The notes beneath the pieces are model-generated. The model saw only the letters and a program-made list of their open reading frames with translations, was not told where the DNA came from and did not search any database. Both the position numbers and the translations under genes were made by a program. DNA of 64,000 nucleotides from Theobroma cacao (taxonomy: Eukaryota; Streptophyta; Magnoliopsida; Malvales; Malvaceae): the NCBI RefSeq assembly GCF_000208745.1, contig NC_030852.1, forward strand, positions 19,569,189-19,633,188, written 5' to 3'. How positions within the stretch are numbered: position 1 is the first letter of the stretch; every line of letters starts with the position of its first letter. Positions 47,451 to 60,110 of this stretch are shown here, in pieces.

Positions 47451-47459
47451 TATAAAAGA
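47451..47459 (+). promoter_or_regulatory. TATA box of the SIRE 5' LTR
   Basis: TATAAAAGA after CAAG, followed by ACACCCC and GGCTAAGAAG. The same box occurs in the 3' LTR (near 63530) and, as TATAAAAGGG, in the related solo LTR near 54018. Confidence 0.7.
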
Positions 47460-47856
47460 CACCCCTAATGGCTAAGAAGAAGACAAGATGCTTCCAAGAT
47501 AAAAAAGAGCTCAAAAATAGCAAAAACTCTCTTCATCGTTCTTGCACTTCACTCCAATTTTTGTAATAGAGTTAAGCACTTCATATTGTACCATTCAGAT
47601 CAAGTTAGTGATCATAGGTACTTCTTTATATCTTTTCTCCTTAATTACTTAGAGTGTGCGAGTCACTCTAAGGAGATTAATCAAGCTTGGGTTAGCTTGA
47701 TTGGTTGTATAGATTCTAACTCAGCCTAGGAAAAGTTAGATTTTGGGTTTTGATTGATCCCGTGAAAAATCATTTTTAAAGGTTGTGGTAGAGCTTGTGA
47801 AAAGCCATTGTAAAAGCTTGGTGGAAGCTTGGGAATTCCACCGTTTATAGTGATTT

Positions 47857-50800
47857 TGTAACACCCGACCCTAAATTATCTGTGATATATCATTCACATG
47901 ATTTGGATAGCATGTTTGTATATTGAATTGCCCTAGAAAACAAGTTAAATGACTGTATTGCCCATAATGGTACGGTTCAGTTAAATAAGTCTTGAACTAA
48001 TTTAAACAGAGAATCGAGGATGAATTTGAGAAAACTAAAACCCATGGATTGATTTAAAAATGAGGATTCAGAGTTTGAGGTCTGATTTGGAGTTAATCCG
48101 GACTTTAAGTATTCCAAGGGCAAAATGGTAATTTACCACCTGAGGACGAATATGGAATTTTTTTTTAAAAAAGATTTTTTAAATCCCGTTTGATTAATAT
48201 TGATTATATTAGACTTATTGAAGTATAATTTGAGGGTTTGGCAATGAAAAAGTTTAATTTCAATGATTTATGGAGTGTAGGGGCAAAATCGTAATTTTAC
48301 CACCCACGGACAAAATTTGAAATTTTGAGAGAATTTAGATAAAATTTGACAAATTGGAGAATGGTATGAGTAAAAGGGATGAAAAATATGTCTATGGGCA
48401 ATCTTTCAGTTTTTGAGGTAAAAATGTAATTTTTGACTTTTACGGGGGTTAAAGTGTAAATTTCAAAAATTACTCCACCAAGACTTTGGATAAGTCTGAG
48501 AATTTTATCTAAGCTATGGATATGTGGGACAAGTGTATGGTGAAAATTTGGAAACAAATGGATGGNNNNNNNNNNNNNNNNNNNNNNNNNNNNNNNNNNN
48601 NNNNNNNNNNNNNNNNNNNNNNNNNNNNNNNNNNNNNNNNNNNNNNNNNNNNNNNNNNNNNNNNNNNNNNNNNNNNNNNNNNNNNNNNNNNNNNNNNNNN
48701 NNNNNNNNNNNNNNNNNNNNNNNNNNNNNNNNNNNNNNNNNNNNNNNNNNNNNNNNNNNNNNNNNNNNNNNNNNNNNNNNNNNNNNNNNNNNNNNNNNNN
48801 NNNNNNNNNNNNNNNNNNNNNNNNNNNNNNNNNNNNNNNNNNNNNNNNNNNNNNNNNNNNNNNNNNNNNNNNNNNNNNNNNNNNNNNNNNNNNNNNNNNN
48901 NNNNNNNNNNNNNNNNNNNNNNNNNNNNNNNNNNNNNNNNNNNNNNNNNNNNNNNNNNNNNNNNNNNNNNNNNNNNNNNNNNNNNNNNNNNNNNNNNNNN
49001 NNNNNNNNNNNNNNNNNNNNNNNNNNNNNNNNNNNNNNNNNNNNNNNNNNNNNNNNNNNNNNNNNNNNNNNNNNNNNNNNNNNNNNNNNNNNNNNNNNNN
49101 NNNNNNNNNNNNNNNNNNNNNNNNNNNNNNNNNNNNNNNNNNNNNNNNNNNNNNNNNNNNNNNNNNNNNNNNNNNNNNNNNNNNNNNNNNNNNNNNNNNN
49201 NNNNNNNNNNNNNNNNNNNNNNNNNNNNNNNNNNNNNNNNNNNNNNNNNNNNNNNNNNNNNNNNNNNNNNNNNNNNNNNNNNNNNNNNNNNNNNNNNNNN
49301 NNNNNNNNNNNNNNNNNNNNNNNNNNNNNNNNNNNNNNNNNNNNNNNNNNNNNNNNNNNNNNNNNNNNNNNNNNNNNNNNNGCAAGGGCAAAGAAATCGC
49401 ACCCGAGGAGTAATAGTTGGAGTACCCGAATTTAGTTTTCGAAAACTGTGAGTAAACCTATTATCGTCTGAATTATCTAGAGTAATTTTTATTCAATTTT
49501 ATGATTTGTGAAAATTATTTTAAATGATGAATTTCTTGTTTTATGAGAAAAATATGAATTTATAAAATAAATGGAATTATAAAATAAATTGATATTTTTA
49601 TAAATTGATTTGAAAATAGAATGTTGGATTTGAAAATTTGAGTAATTGGAGACCATGTGATTTATTGTACATTATGATTTGAATTAAATGGCTTGTGATA
49701 AATTAGCATGATTGACTGAATTTATACTTGTGTTGAAAAATATGAACTGTCTGTTTTGCCTTGATAAATTGGTTAGTAATGTAATTGCCATGCTATGCCA
49801 TTGAAATTTGATCAATTGGTGGATTAAAGATTAGCTACTGCAGTGGCGGGGTTCCGTGGACCAACCTATTAGAGGGGCACGGTAAACTCCTTTATATTCT
49901 CATCTCGATCGTAGAGGCGCGTAGGGTATCTCCTGAGGTGGGCTTTTTGAGTGCACTTCATGTTAACCACCACGTGAAGTGAAACTCAGTCAACGCCAAG
50001 GAACGTCTGCTTTTTTTAAAAAATAAAAACAAATTTTATGATTATATATAAAATTCTTCACAGCGTTAGCGGACTCGGTTGGATACCCCTGGTCCAGGTG
50101 TCCTCGAGTACAGGATTTGGCATGAGCCAAGTTTTGAGAAATTCACGAGTCATATTGATTATTTGGTTGAAATGAATATTCATGTTGTCAATAATTTGTT
50201 GAAATGAATTATTTTTAATTGTCTCCCTTTACTCGCCTTTAGATTATTTAGATGATATTTGTTTACTCACTGAGATTTTATAATCTCACCTTTTTTTTTA
50301 TCCCATCATTTCAGGCCGGGTTAGCCTGTAGATAGCAGACATCGTTGAGAACTATAGTTGGCCATACTACTTCAAAAACTGTAGGTTTACTGTCTTTACT
50401 ACTTTTGTTCATTTGTGGACCCACGTAACACTGTAAATTAAATTTCATACTTTGGTTTTCCGTATTATAGTTTGTATAAATATATTTAACTTTTACGCTA
50501 CTAAAAATCATTTTCAGAATACTCTATAAATATTAATTTGTAAGAAAATAGAATATTTTGTCAAATATTTTTATTTTATTTAAATGGTGATAATTCCATT
50601 TTAAATCACGTTTTAGACATTCAAATTTAATTTCGATTTCGAAATATGCATTACTCGCTTAAGTACTACATTTTGGTCGAATTTGAAATTTTTGACGTAA
50701 AATGACCAAAATATCCCTGCGAAGTGAAATTTATTTTTTCATTGTTTTAAATCAGAAAAAGGCTTAAAAGCCTCTAAAATACGACATTTGGCAACGATTA

Positions 50801-50927
50801 ACCACAGGGGAGATAAGAAACCGATACGAAAGCCTTGCGAGGTCTCGATATGGTATTCGGGAGATGAGTGCTTATCGGGACATCGCGACGGTTGTCACGG
50901 ACTCAATGATGGTTCCGGGTCATGACA
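47857..50927 (+). mobile_element. Solo gypsy LTR, 3071 bp, inserted in the SIRE 5' LTR
   Basis: Starts TGTAACACCCGACCC and ends GGTTCCGGGTCATGACA, flanked by exact GATTT copies (47852-47856 and 50928-50932). The 3' LTR of the host element at about 63928-63945 shows the uninterrupted text GTGATTTGGTTTGGAAAATC, which is the empty site. An assembly gap of 816 N (48566-49381) lies inside. It is the same family as the solo LTR at 56388-59392, which lies in the opposite orientation; both share the GGTTCCGTGGACC and CTCCTGAGGT blocks. Confidence 0.9.
48566..49381. other. Assembly gap (816 N)
   Basis: Unbroken run of N inside the solo LTR. Any open frame crossing it is meaningless. Confidence 0.99.
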
Positions 50928-51178
50928 GATTTGTTTGGAAAATCCTTGATTGGAAGATCAAGGTTGTGGATGTAGGTCAAAGAGATCAACCACTATAAAT
51001 CTTTATGCGTTGTCTATCCTCTTTTATTTTTCATTTCATTCTTCTTTAAATCATTTCCTTATCCAACATTTAACTTCTCATTATTGACCTTTACTAGCCT
51101 CCAATTAGAAGTCAAGTTTAGTGACATTCAAAAAGTGCTATTCAACCCCCTCTAGCACACCTCTTTGGGACCAACAAG

Positions 51179-51190
51179 TGGTATCAGAGC
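51179..51190 (+). other. Primer-binding site of the SIRE-type element
   Basis: TGGTATCAGAGC, an exact complement of the initiator tRNA-Met 3' end, two bases after the LTR end. Confidence 0.9.
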
Positions 51191-51233
51191 CTATCCTTCA
51201 TTCTTAAGGCTTAACATCCTAAGGGAGATCCAA

Positions 51234-52833
51234 ATGGCTTTTCAAAAATTTGTAGTTGCTGAGGGACAGTCCATAAACAGACCACTTTTGTTTGATGGAT
51301 CAAACTACCTCTATTGGAGAATTAGAATGTCTATCTACATAAGGGCAATAGATTATGAAATGTGGGATGCCATCATTGATGGACCTTTTATCTCCTTGAC
51401 CATAAATGTTGTGACTAATGAAATGATTCCTAAACTAAGGGCTGAATGGACTGAAGTTGAGACAAAAAATGATCAAACAAACTTTAAGGCAATAAATACT
51501 CTACATTGTGTCTTGACTCCCATTGAGTTTAACAAAGTGTCAAGCTGTACCACTGCCAAACAAGTTTGGGACAAACTTAGAATTATCCATGAAGGGACTT
51601 TACAAGTCAAGGAATCCAAAATAGCTCTCCTAACTTACAACTATTAAATGTTCAAGATGGAACCTCGTGAAGATATCACTAGCATGCTTGATAGGTTTGC
51701 TAGCATCATCAAAAAACTCAATCAATTAAGTAAGCCAATTCCTGAACATGAACTTATTAAAAGACTTTTAAAAGCTTGCCTAAAAATTAGAAGCCAAAAG
51801 TGACTGCTATTTGAGAGGCTAAGGACTTAAATGTCATCACTCTTGATGAAATCTGTGACTTTCTTCTCACTCATGAGCTTGAGCATAAAGAAGAAGAAGA
51901 AGAAGAAGAAGATAATAGAAAAGCAAAAAAATAAAGAAAAACATTGCTTTAAAAGCAAGCACTCTTGAAGAAGAATTAGATAATTTATCATGTGACGATG
52001 AAGAAGAGTTGGCCATGGTAGCAAGAAGATTTAGAAAACTTATGGGACAAAGAGATGGAAGACTGGCTAAGAAATGCAACAGAAGATATCAAAGTTCTTC
52101 ATGGAAAATCAAAAATAAAAATGAGTCTAACAAGAAGGAAGATGTTATATGTTTTGAGTGCAAGAAACCTAGACACTTCATATCAGAATGCCCTTTGCTG
52201 AAGGAGGAAACTCCCAAGAAAAATAAAAAATCGAATAAAGCTACAGTGGCTGCAACCTGGTTTGATAGTGATATTTCAAGTTTAGAAGTTAAAGAAGAGA
52301 AAGTGGAAGAAAGAGCAAACCTATGTCTGATGGCCAAAGATGATGAATCCGAGGTATCTTCTGCTCTTTGTGATATTTCAATTGATGAAATTCAAGAAGA
52401 ATATGAATGCCTCTATGATGAGTTTGAAAAACTTGCATCAAAATATAAGGCGTTAAAAAGAAAGACTTCATCTTTTGAGAATGATTTAGAAAAGATAAGG
52501 CATGATTTCAACTTTATTTTTGAACAAAAAAATTTTTTGCAAACTGAACTAGAACACTCTAGAACAGATTTTAAAGTTCTGAAATTGGAACTTGAAAACA
52601 AAACTGAAGCATTACAGAAGGCAATTGATGAAAACAATGCTCTTAAGGGTTTGAGAAAAGAAACATCAAGAAGAAAAATAAACCTTAAGAGAAATTTTGA
52701 TGGTTTCTCATCTAAATGTTATGTTTGTGGCAAAATAGGTCATCTTTCTTATGACTGTTATAGAAGAAGAAGCACTCAAAGAACAAAAATGATTTGGGTA
52801 CCAAAAGGATCTTATGTAGCAACTAACCTTTAA
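51234..52833 (+). pseudogene. SIRE-type gag with two zinc knuckles and a coiled coil (broken)
   Basis: The start MAFQKFVVAEGQS and the following RPLLFDGSNYLYWRIRM are the N-terminal capsid region. A nonsense codon at 51645-51647 and later frameshifts near 51780-52000 break the frame. A (GAA)n tract at 51887-51912 encodes an acidic run. The last open part, 52009-52833, holds a first knuckle CFECKKPRHFISEC (about 52150), an acidic segment, and a coiled-coil stretch rich in E, K and L (about 52390-52650). A second knuckle, CYVCGKIGHLSYDC, follows at about 52720. Gag would assemble particles and bind element RNA. Family assignment is firm; function is lost. Confidence 0.85.
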
Positions 52834-52926
52834 GGACCCATCAAGGTATAGGTACCTATTAAGAAAAACTGAAAATTTATCTTTCAAGTTGAGCCAAACT
52901 GAGAATACATATGTTCAAAAGCTCAA

Positions 52927-53539
52927 TTGAAGCAGAAGCAACCATGGTACATGGATAGTGGCTGCTCAAGACACATGACAGGAAATGAAATGTTGTTTGC
53001 TCAACTAGATAAGAAAAAGGGAGGTATTGTATCATTTGGAGTTGATTCAAAAGGTAGAATTCATGGTATAGGAACTATTGGTAAGAATTCTCATGCTCAA
53101 ATTAATCACGTGCTGTTTGTTAAAGGCTTAAAGCACAATCTTTTAAGTATTAGTCAACTGTGTGACAAAGGCTTTAAGGTATGTTTTGATTCATATAAAT
53201 GTAAGGTTTTAGATATTAGTACCAACAAAATTTCATTCATAGGAATAAGAATAAAAAATATGTATGTCATATTTCTTGAAGATCTTGAGCTAGATTGTGA
53301 GACATGTTTTATGGTAAATGATGGAAATGATAGTTGGTTATGGCATAGAAGACTTGGACATAAAAGCATGTATACCATCTCAAAACTAATGAGAAGAAAT
53401 TTGGTTATTGGATTGCCTGAACTTAAATTTGAGAATGATCAGATTTGTGATGCTTGCCAATTAGGGAAACAAGTTAGAACATCTTTCAAACCCAAAAATA
53501 TTATTTTAACTTCTAAACCTCTTAAATTGTTGCATATTG
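52927..53539 (+). pseudogene. SIRE-type protease and integrase zinc-binding region (broken)
   Basis: The open segment starts KQKQPWYMDSGCSRHMTGN, with the aspartic protease DSG triplet intact. It continues with HVLFVKGLKHNLLSISQLCD and the integrase HHCC zinc region (WHRRLGHKS...CDACQLGKQ), ending KPLKLLHI where the solo LTR at 53540 is inserted. Upstream stops at 52831, 52849 and 52870 separate it from gag. The copia polyprotein continues after the insertion at 54619. Confidence 0.85.
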
Positions 53540-54613
53540 TGTTCGCTCCATTAGTTTTTGATGATAATAAAACATTCCCATTTATTTGTGTCTAATACCT
53601 TTACTTAAGTGTGCAAGAAAATTAATATATGAAATTAATTTTTTAACTCTTTAAAGAGTATATCAAAAGAAAAAGAGGGATAAAAATAACAAGATGTAAC
53701 TATCTAATAAGGAGGAAGCTTATTGGTGAAACAAGGAAGAATGTTGGTTGATCAAGTTTCAAATTGGAAGAATGACGGGTTGAAGAGTTTGAGAAACAGA
53801 ATCAACTTAGTCGACCAAGTCAGTTGACTAACTGCTTTCTGCTAGAATCTGCAACCTGAAACAGAACCAACTTAGTCAACCAAGTCAGTCGACTAAGAGC
53901 TCTTTGTCTGCAATTTGATCCAGAGTACTACAAGATAGATTAACGGCTAGAACTCATCTTCAACTGTTTCCAACGGATATAAAATTGCCAAACTACCATC
54001 AGAGTTGCTTCTCCAAGTATAAAAGGGTCTTCCAACAATTAGAAACAAGTTTTTTAGAGGCCTTGAATGAGATTTGAGCTATAGAAAGTTGAAAAATCAG
54101 AAAATCTTCATTACACTTGTCTGCACTTAAACGCCTCCTCTTTGCATTTGTATTTTGCACTCAATCTTGTACCAATCAGATCAACCAGTGATCATAGGTA
54201 CTTTCTTTTACTACTCTTCTTGTATTCTTAGAGTGAGGAAGTCACTCTAAGGGATTATTCAAACTTGGGATAGCTTGATTGTTGTAGGTTATGGTTGAGC
54301 CTTGGAAAACCACTTTGGATTTTTGTTGAGCCCTTGAAAACTAGTGTAAAAGGTTTTGGCTGAGCCTTGAAAAGCCATTGCAAAGCTTGGTGAAAGCTTG
54401 TGAATTTCACCGAATCTTAGTGGATTTGTTGGGAAAATCCTTGGTTAGATAATCAAGGTAGTGGATGTAGGTCTTGGACTGAACCACTCTAAATTGCTGT
54501 GCATCTTGTACTCTATTTTTATTTTCTTAAGTTATGGAAATTAGTTTCCAATATTGTTAAGAGCGAAATTATGCTATTCACCCCCCCTCTAGCACATATT
54601 ATAGGGACCAACA
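53540..54613 (+). mobile_element. Solo SIRE-like LTR, 1074 bp, inside the pol gene
   Basis: Starts TGTTCGCTCCATTAG and ends ATAGGGACCAACA, related to the LTRs of the host element. Exact TATTG copies flank it (53535-53539 and 54614-54618). Removing it with one copy rejoins the integrase frame (LLHI to DLFG). So a related element inserted here and later reduced to one LTR. Confidence 0.9.
53805..53900 (+). repeat. Two palindrome pairs in the solo SIRE-like LTR
   Basis: CTTAGTCGACCAAG and CAGTTGACTAACTG form one pair; CTTAGTCAACCAAG and CAGTCGACTAAGAG form the second, 65 bp on. Centres within each pair are 13 bp apart (53812.5/53825.5 and 53877.5/53890.5), shorter than the 20-21 bp elsewhere. 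Confidence 0.75.
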
Positions 54614-54618
54614 TATTG

Positions 54619-56387
54619 ATCTATTTGGTTTAATCAACATAACTAGCTTAGGAGGTAAATCATATGATTTTGTGATAGTTGATGACTATTCTAGATATAT
54701 TTGGGTCTACTTCCTTGCTCACAAAAATGATGCACTACCTGTATTTGCAAACATTGTAAGAGAATTCAGAATGAAAAAGGACTTCTCATTGTTAGCATTA
54801 GAAGTGATCATGGAGGTGAGTTTGAAGGAGATAAATTTGAAAACTTTTGTAATGAAAAAGGAGGATCACAACTTTTCTGCACCTAGAACACCTCAACAAA
54901 ATGGGGTTGTTGAGAGAAAAAATCGAACTTTAAAATAAATGGCTTGAACCATGCTTTGTGAAAATAATTTACCAAAGTATTTTTGGGCAGAAGCTGTCAA
55001 TACAGTAGCCTACATTCTAAATAGAGTTTCAATAAGGGCTATGATATCTAGAACTCCCTATGAATTATACAAAGGTAGAAAATCAAACATTTCTCATTTT
55101 AGAAGTTTTGGTTGTAAATGCTTTATTTTGAACAATGGAAAACATTTTCTTGAAAAATTTGATGCTAAGAGTGATGAGGCAACATTTCTAGGGTATGCAT
55201 TGAACTCAAGAGCTTATAGAATTTTTAACAAAAGAACTTAACAATTGAAGAGTCCATTCATGTAGTTTTTGATGAAACTAATGCTTTGCAAAAGAAAGTT
55301 CTTATTGATGAAAATGATGCAGAGGACCTTAAGAGACAAATGGAAGAAATGAGCCTAGAAAATAAGAAAAACAGTGAAGAAAACTTTCTTGGAAGAGAAG
55401 TAAAAGCTCCATCTTTAGAAGATTTGCAAAGAGTTGAAAATCAATATAGTGATCTTCCAAAAAGCTGAAAATATGTCAAAGATCACCCGCAAGAGCAAAT
55501 TATTGGTGATCCTTCAGAAAGAGTTAAAACTAGAAAAGGAATTAAAGAAACATGTGAATACTCAGCTTTCATTTCATAAATCGAGCCTAAAAATTTTGAA
55601 GAAGTTGACAAAGAAGAAAGCTAGATGTTGGCCATGCAAGAAGAACTTGAACAACTTGAGAAAAACAAAGTATGGATATTGGTTTCTAGGCCATTTAATC
55701 ACCCAATTGTTGGTACAAAGCGGGTGTTCAGAAACAAGGTAGATGAGCAAGGCAATGTAATAAGAAACAAAGCTAGGCTAGTGGCTCAAGGATATAATCA
55801 GGAAGAAGGTATTGACTATGATGAAACCTTGGATAGAAGCCATAGGATTATTGCTTGCATTTGCATGTTTCATGAATTTCAAATTATTTCAAATGGATGT
55901 GAACAGTGCATTTTTAAATGGTCTTATTCAAGAATAAGCCTATGTCAAACAACCCCTCGGGTTTGAGGATTTTGAAAAGCCTGATTATGTTTTCAAACTG
56001 CATAAGGCCTTATATGGATTAAAACAAGCTCCAAGAGCTTCGAATGAAAGATTCTCAAAGTTCTTAGTTGGAAAAGGGTATATTAGAGGAAGTATTGATA
56101 CAACACTGTTTATTAAGAAATACTTGAATGATTTAATTATAGTTCGAATTTATGTGGATGACATTGTATTTGGTGCTACTAATGAAGCTTTGTGTAAGAA
56201 CTTTGCTAAAGAAATGCAGGGTGAGTTTGAATTGAGCATGATGGGTGAACAATGTGAGGATGGTATCTTCATCAATCAAGAAAGATACATTCAATACATG
56301 CTGAAAAAGTTTGATGTGATGAAGTTGTAGTCGATTAGCACACCAATGAGTCCCTCTACCAAGCTTGATAAAGATGAACAAGGAAAG
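54619..56387 (+). pseudogene. SIRE-type integrase core and reverse transcriptase (broken)
   Basis: The integrase core continues with IVDDYSRYIWVYFLAHKND (54680), a damaged second acidic segment, and RTPQQNGVVERKNRTL (54890), then NNLPKYFWAEAVNTVAYILN. The reverse transcriptase includes the KARLVAQGYNQEEGIDYDET block (55770), PLGFEDFEKPDYVFKLHKAL (55955), and the catalytic IYVDDIVFGATN (56150). Frames change at about 54800, 55240, 55470 and 55900, and single stops occur between. The frame is then cut by a solo LTR at 56388. Catalytic motifs are readable but the enzyme cannot be made. Confidence 0.85.
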
Positions 56388-59300
56388 TGTCATGACCCGG
56401 TACTCTTCTCGAGCCCGTGACAACCGCCGCGATGTCTCGATAGACATTCATTACCTTAAATGCCAATCGAAACCTTGCAAGGCTTAATATCAGTTTTCGC
56501 ACCTCCCCCGTGAGCAATAATTACTAAATATCACATTTTAAAAGATTATAAGCTATTTTCAAATCAAAACAATAATAAAAAAATATTTTCTGTCTCACAA
56601 GGGCATTTTGGTCATTGTTCTCAAAAATTTTGAAACCTGCCGAAAATATAATATAAAGGGGAAAATACACAATTCATAACTAAAAACAAGTTTTTATGTC
56701 TAAAACATTCATTTAGGTTGAAATTGTAGCTAATAGAATAAAATAAAAATATTAAATGAAATATTCCATTTTCTTATAAAACAATATTTATAGAACTCTG
56801 TGTAAATAATTTTTGTAGCGTAAAAGTAAAATAAATCCATACATACAGTAACATAGATAACTAGAGTATGTAATTTAATTTACAATGATGTGTGGGCTCC
56901 CGAATGACCAAAGGTAACAAAGGCTGTGGACCTACAATTTTTGAGGAGGCGAGTCTAATAATAACCCTCGACTTAATCAGTTATTTATAGACTGTCCTGA
57001 ACCTGGAATGAATGGAAGGAGGGTGGTGAGTTTATATAAACTTAGTGAGTAAACAAACATCATCTAAAATATCTAAAGTCGAGTAAATAGAGACAACTTA
57101 AAATAGTTCATCGTACTATGATTCATAACATTTCAAACTCATTTCAACTAAATAAAATAATTTCATTTCACTTAAATAATCTATATGGCTTATGAATTTC
57201 TTAAAAACTTGGCTCGTGCCAAAACTCATTCTCGGGGATACCTTGGCCGAGGCATCCAATCGAGTCTGCCAAGGTTGTTAAAGAAAAGTTCATATACGCA
57301 TAAAATACATTTTTACGTTTAAAAGTATAGCCGTTCCTTGGTGTTGGCTGAGTTCACCCTCACGTGGTGGTTTAGTGTGTAGTGAACTCTAAAGCTTTAC
57401 CTCAGGAGATACCCTCCGTGCCTCTCGTACCGAGGAAAAATATAACTGGGTTTATCGTGCCCCTCTCTAATAGGCTGGTCCATGAAAACCCACCACTGCA
57501 GTGACTAATCAATATCCCCCCAAATCAATAAAAATTTTGATAGCATGACATGGTAATTACATTACTACCCAGCCTGTTAAGGCAAAACAAACAGTTCATA
57601 CAATTTCAACACAATTTCCAATTTAGCCATTCATGCCAATATCACTATAAGCCATTCAATTCAAACCATAAATTTACAACACAATCAAATAGTCTCCAAT
57701 TACTCAATTTCTAAAATCATCATTCAATTTCAAAATGATTTATAAAACTCATTTCATTTAATCACATTTTACTTATAAAACATAAGGATTTACCATTTAA
57801 ACTCATTTTTCTATAAAATCACAAAAACGAATAAAAACTACTTTAGATAATTAAGAAGATAATAAGGTTACTCACAATATCGGGAGTCGAAGTACTCCTA
57901 GTCCTGGTCTTCGGGTACAATCTCCTTACCTTTATCGGAAGTTTCACCACCTAAACATAATGCACAACAAGCAATTTACTATATTTGTACTAAACCGTTA
58001 TAAAACTAATTTAGGCTCTATATGAATGCATGAAATGGGATGCGAAATGTTCGGATTATTATCTAAATATGGTGTTCTACGTAGCTTCAATTATGTATCG
58101 AAATAAAATGGTATTGGCCTAATTCGATCTATACACCGGTTAATTGGCCAATACATCCAATTCAACTCCAATTAACTTGATTCCACTTCCAACACTCCAA
58201 GTCATCAATTACAAGTTAAATAATATGTAATATCACAAAAATCCATCATCAATATCTTCCTTGTAAAATTCAGCCATTGAAGGTTTAGTGTAGAACATGT
58301 AATTTTCATGCTTGATTTTTACACCTTACATCATAAAACAACTAAAAACACCTAAATAGCATGAAATTCATCAAAGTCCATTATCCAATTTCTCTCTTGA
58401 AAATTTCAGCCAAGGAGTGTGGGTGAAGGGCATGAAATTTCTTGCTTGTTTTTCATGCTAAACATCACCAAACAACTAAAAACACTAAGATACCTTGAAA
58501 TCTAACCAAATAAATCATCAAATCTTCTCTCCCTAAATTCGGTCAGCCATGAATCCTTCATGAGATCTTGAATTTTAACCATGGTAATTGAAAAAGAATG
58601 CATAGAAAAGGTAGATCACAAGCTAGAATTAAGAAATTTTACCTTTACTTGCTTAATTCCTTGAAATCCAATGAATTTTCTCTTGATTTTCTTCTCTAGG
58701 GTTTGTTCTATGCTTTTTCCCTTTTGTTCTTGCCTTGGCCGGCCAAGAGAAATGAGATGGGAGAGTTTTAGTTGTGTTTATAAAGGAAAATATAATAATA
58801 TTAAAGCTTGACACTTGTCACCATGTGATTGGTCCATACATAAAACTTAATAATTAAGCATTTCTTCTCCACCACATAAAATCCCTCAATTATCCAAAGT
58901 ATAAAATGAATTTCATGGGTTTGACAAGTGTCAAGGTGGTGTAAAATTCCAAAAATTCTAATTACGTCCTTGTGGACACGTGAAATGACCTTTTTGCCCT
59001 TATGTTCGAAAAATTATCGAAATTAAAATTTTTCACTTCTCAAGCTCAAATTATGTTCCAAATAGTCAAACTTGATCAAAATTTCATCCACCTTCCCAAA
59101 TTTTCCCTCGGGTGAAAAAATGACCATTTTACCCCTACGTTATGAAAATTTCAATTTAACTCCAAATCAATCCCCGAACTTCGAATCACTATATTAAGTC
59201 ATTCTAAGATTCAATAACTCTCAATTGCATCTTAAAATCTTTATTTGAACTAGTTCGAGGCTTAAATTAACTTAGTTGTACGACTAGGTACACTACCGAC

Positions 59301-59392
59301 TTTTGATGATTTTTTCGAGGTATTCAAGTATGCAAGCATGTTGTCAAATACATGAATGACATGGCAAGTATATTATAGAGTAGGGCTTGACA
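56388..59392 (-). mobile_element. Solo gypsy LTR, 3005 bp, minus strand, inside the reverse transcriptase/RNase H region
   Basis: Plus-strand borders read TGTCATGACCCGG at the left and GGGCTTGACA at the right. The minus-strand 3' end matches the end of the solo LTR at 47857-50927, and both hold the block near 57330-57520, so they are one family in opposite directions. Flanks GAAAG (56383-56387) and AAAAG (59393-59397) are an imperfect 5-bp duplication with one change. Removing it rejoins the coding frame (DEQGK to SVDKKFY). Confidence 0.85.
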
Positions 59393-59397
59393 AAAAG

Positions 59398-60071
59398 AGT
59401 GTTGATAAAAAGTTTTATAGAGGTATGATTGGCTCTTTGCTCTACTTAACTGCTAACAGACCTGACATACAATTTAGTGCATGCTTGTGTGCACGTTTTC
59501 AATCACATCCTAAAGAGTCACATTTAACAACTGTAAAAAGAATCTTTAGGTACCTCTTCGACACACAAAGTTTAAGATTATTGTATCCAAAAGGATCATC
59601 TTTTAGTCTTATAGGATACTCTGATGCTGATTTTGCTAGAAGTAAAACAGATAGGAAAAACACTAGTGGTACCTGTCATTTTCTTGGAAATATGCTTGTA
59701 TCTTGGTCAAGTAAAAAACAAAACTCTGTGGCACTTTCAACAGCTGAAGTTGAATACATATCCTTAGGAAGCTGTTGTGCTTAAATATATGGATTAAACA
59801 ACAATTAAAAGATTTTAGAGTAACCATACATAATATACCCATATTTTGTGATAACACGAGTGCTATAAACATCTCAAAAAATCCAGTTCAGCACTCTAGA
59901 ACTAAGCACATTGAAATTCGACTTTGAGATCATGTGTTTTAAGGAGACATTAAGATTGAATTTGTCAACACCTTGCATCAATTGGCTGATATCTTTACCA
60001 AACCCTTAGTTGAGGAAAGATTTTGTGAAATTAGGAGAAATCTAGGAATGCTTAATACAAAGGAGCTTTAG
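59398..60071 (+). pseudogene. SIRE-type RNase H, pol C terminus (broken)
   Basis: KKFYRGMIGSLLYLTANRPD, CLCARFQSHPKESHL and RIFRYLFDTQSL precede the RNase H motifs GYSDADFARSKTDRKN and SSKKQNSVALSTAEVEYISL. A stop at about 59782 and a shift follow. The tail still shows a TKHIEI motif, FVNTLHQLADIFTKPL and a final LNTKEL before TAG at 60069-60071, the standard copia end. RNase H would remove template RNA during reverse transcription. Confidence 0.85.
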
Positions 60072-60110
60072 GTAAATCTCTTGAGTTCTTCTTTCATAAG
60101 ATAGTAGAAA

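Larger units (their letters stand above)
46839..51176 (+). mobile_element. 5' LTR of the SIRE-type element (interrupted)
   Basis: Starts TGTTGGCTCTATAAG and ends TTTGGGACCAACA; the start matches the 3' LTR at 62917. It is split by a solo gypsy LTR (47857-50927). A TATAAAAGA box lies at 47451-47459, with the palindrome array 120-365 bases upstream of it in presumed U3. Confidence 0.85.

Noticed and set aside
48297..49451. Several long ORFs of about 280-360 residues
   Set aside because: They consist almost wholly of the 816-N assembly gap and have no real coding sequence.
52089..52637. Minus-strand ORFs opposite gag
   Set aside because: Shadows of the A-rich gag coding strand; Phe/Ser-rich with no family match.
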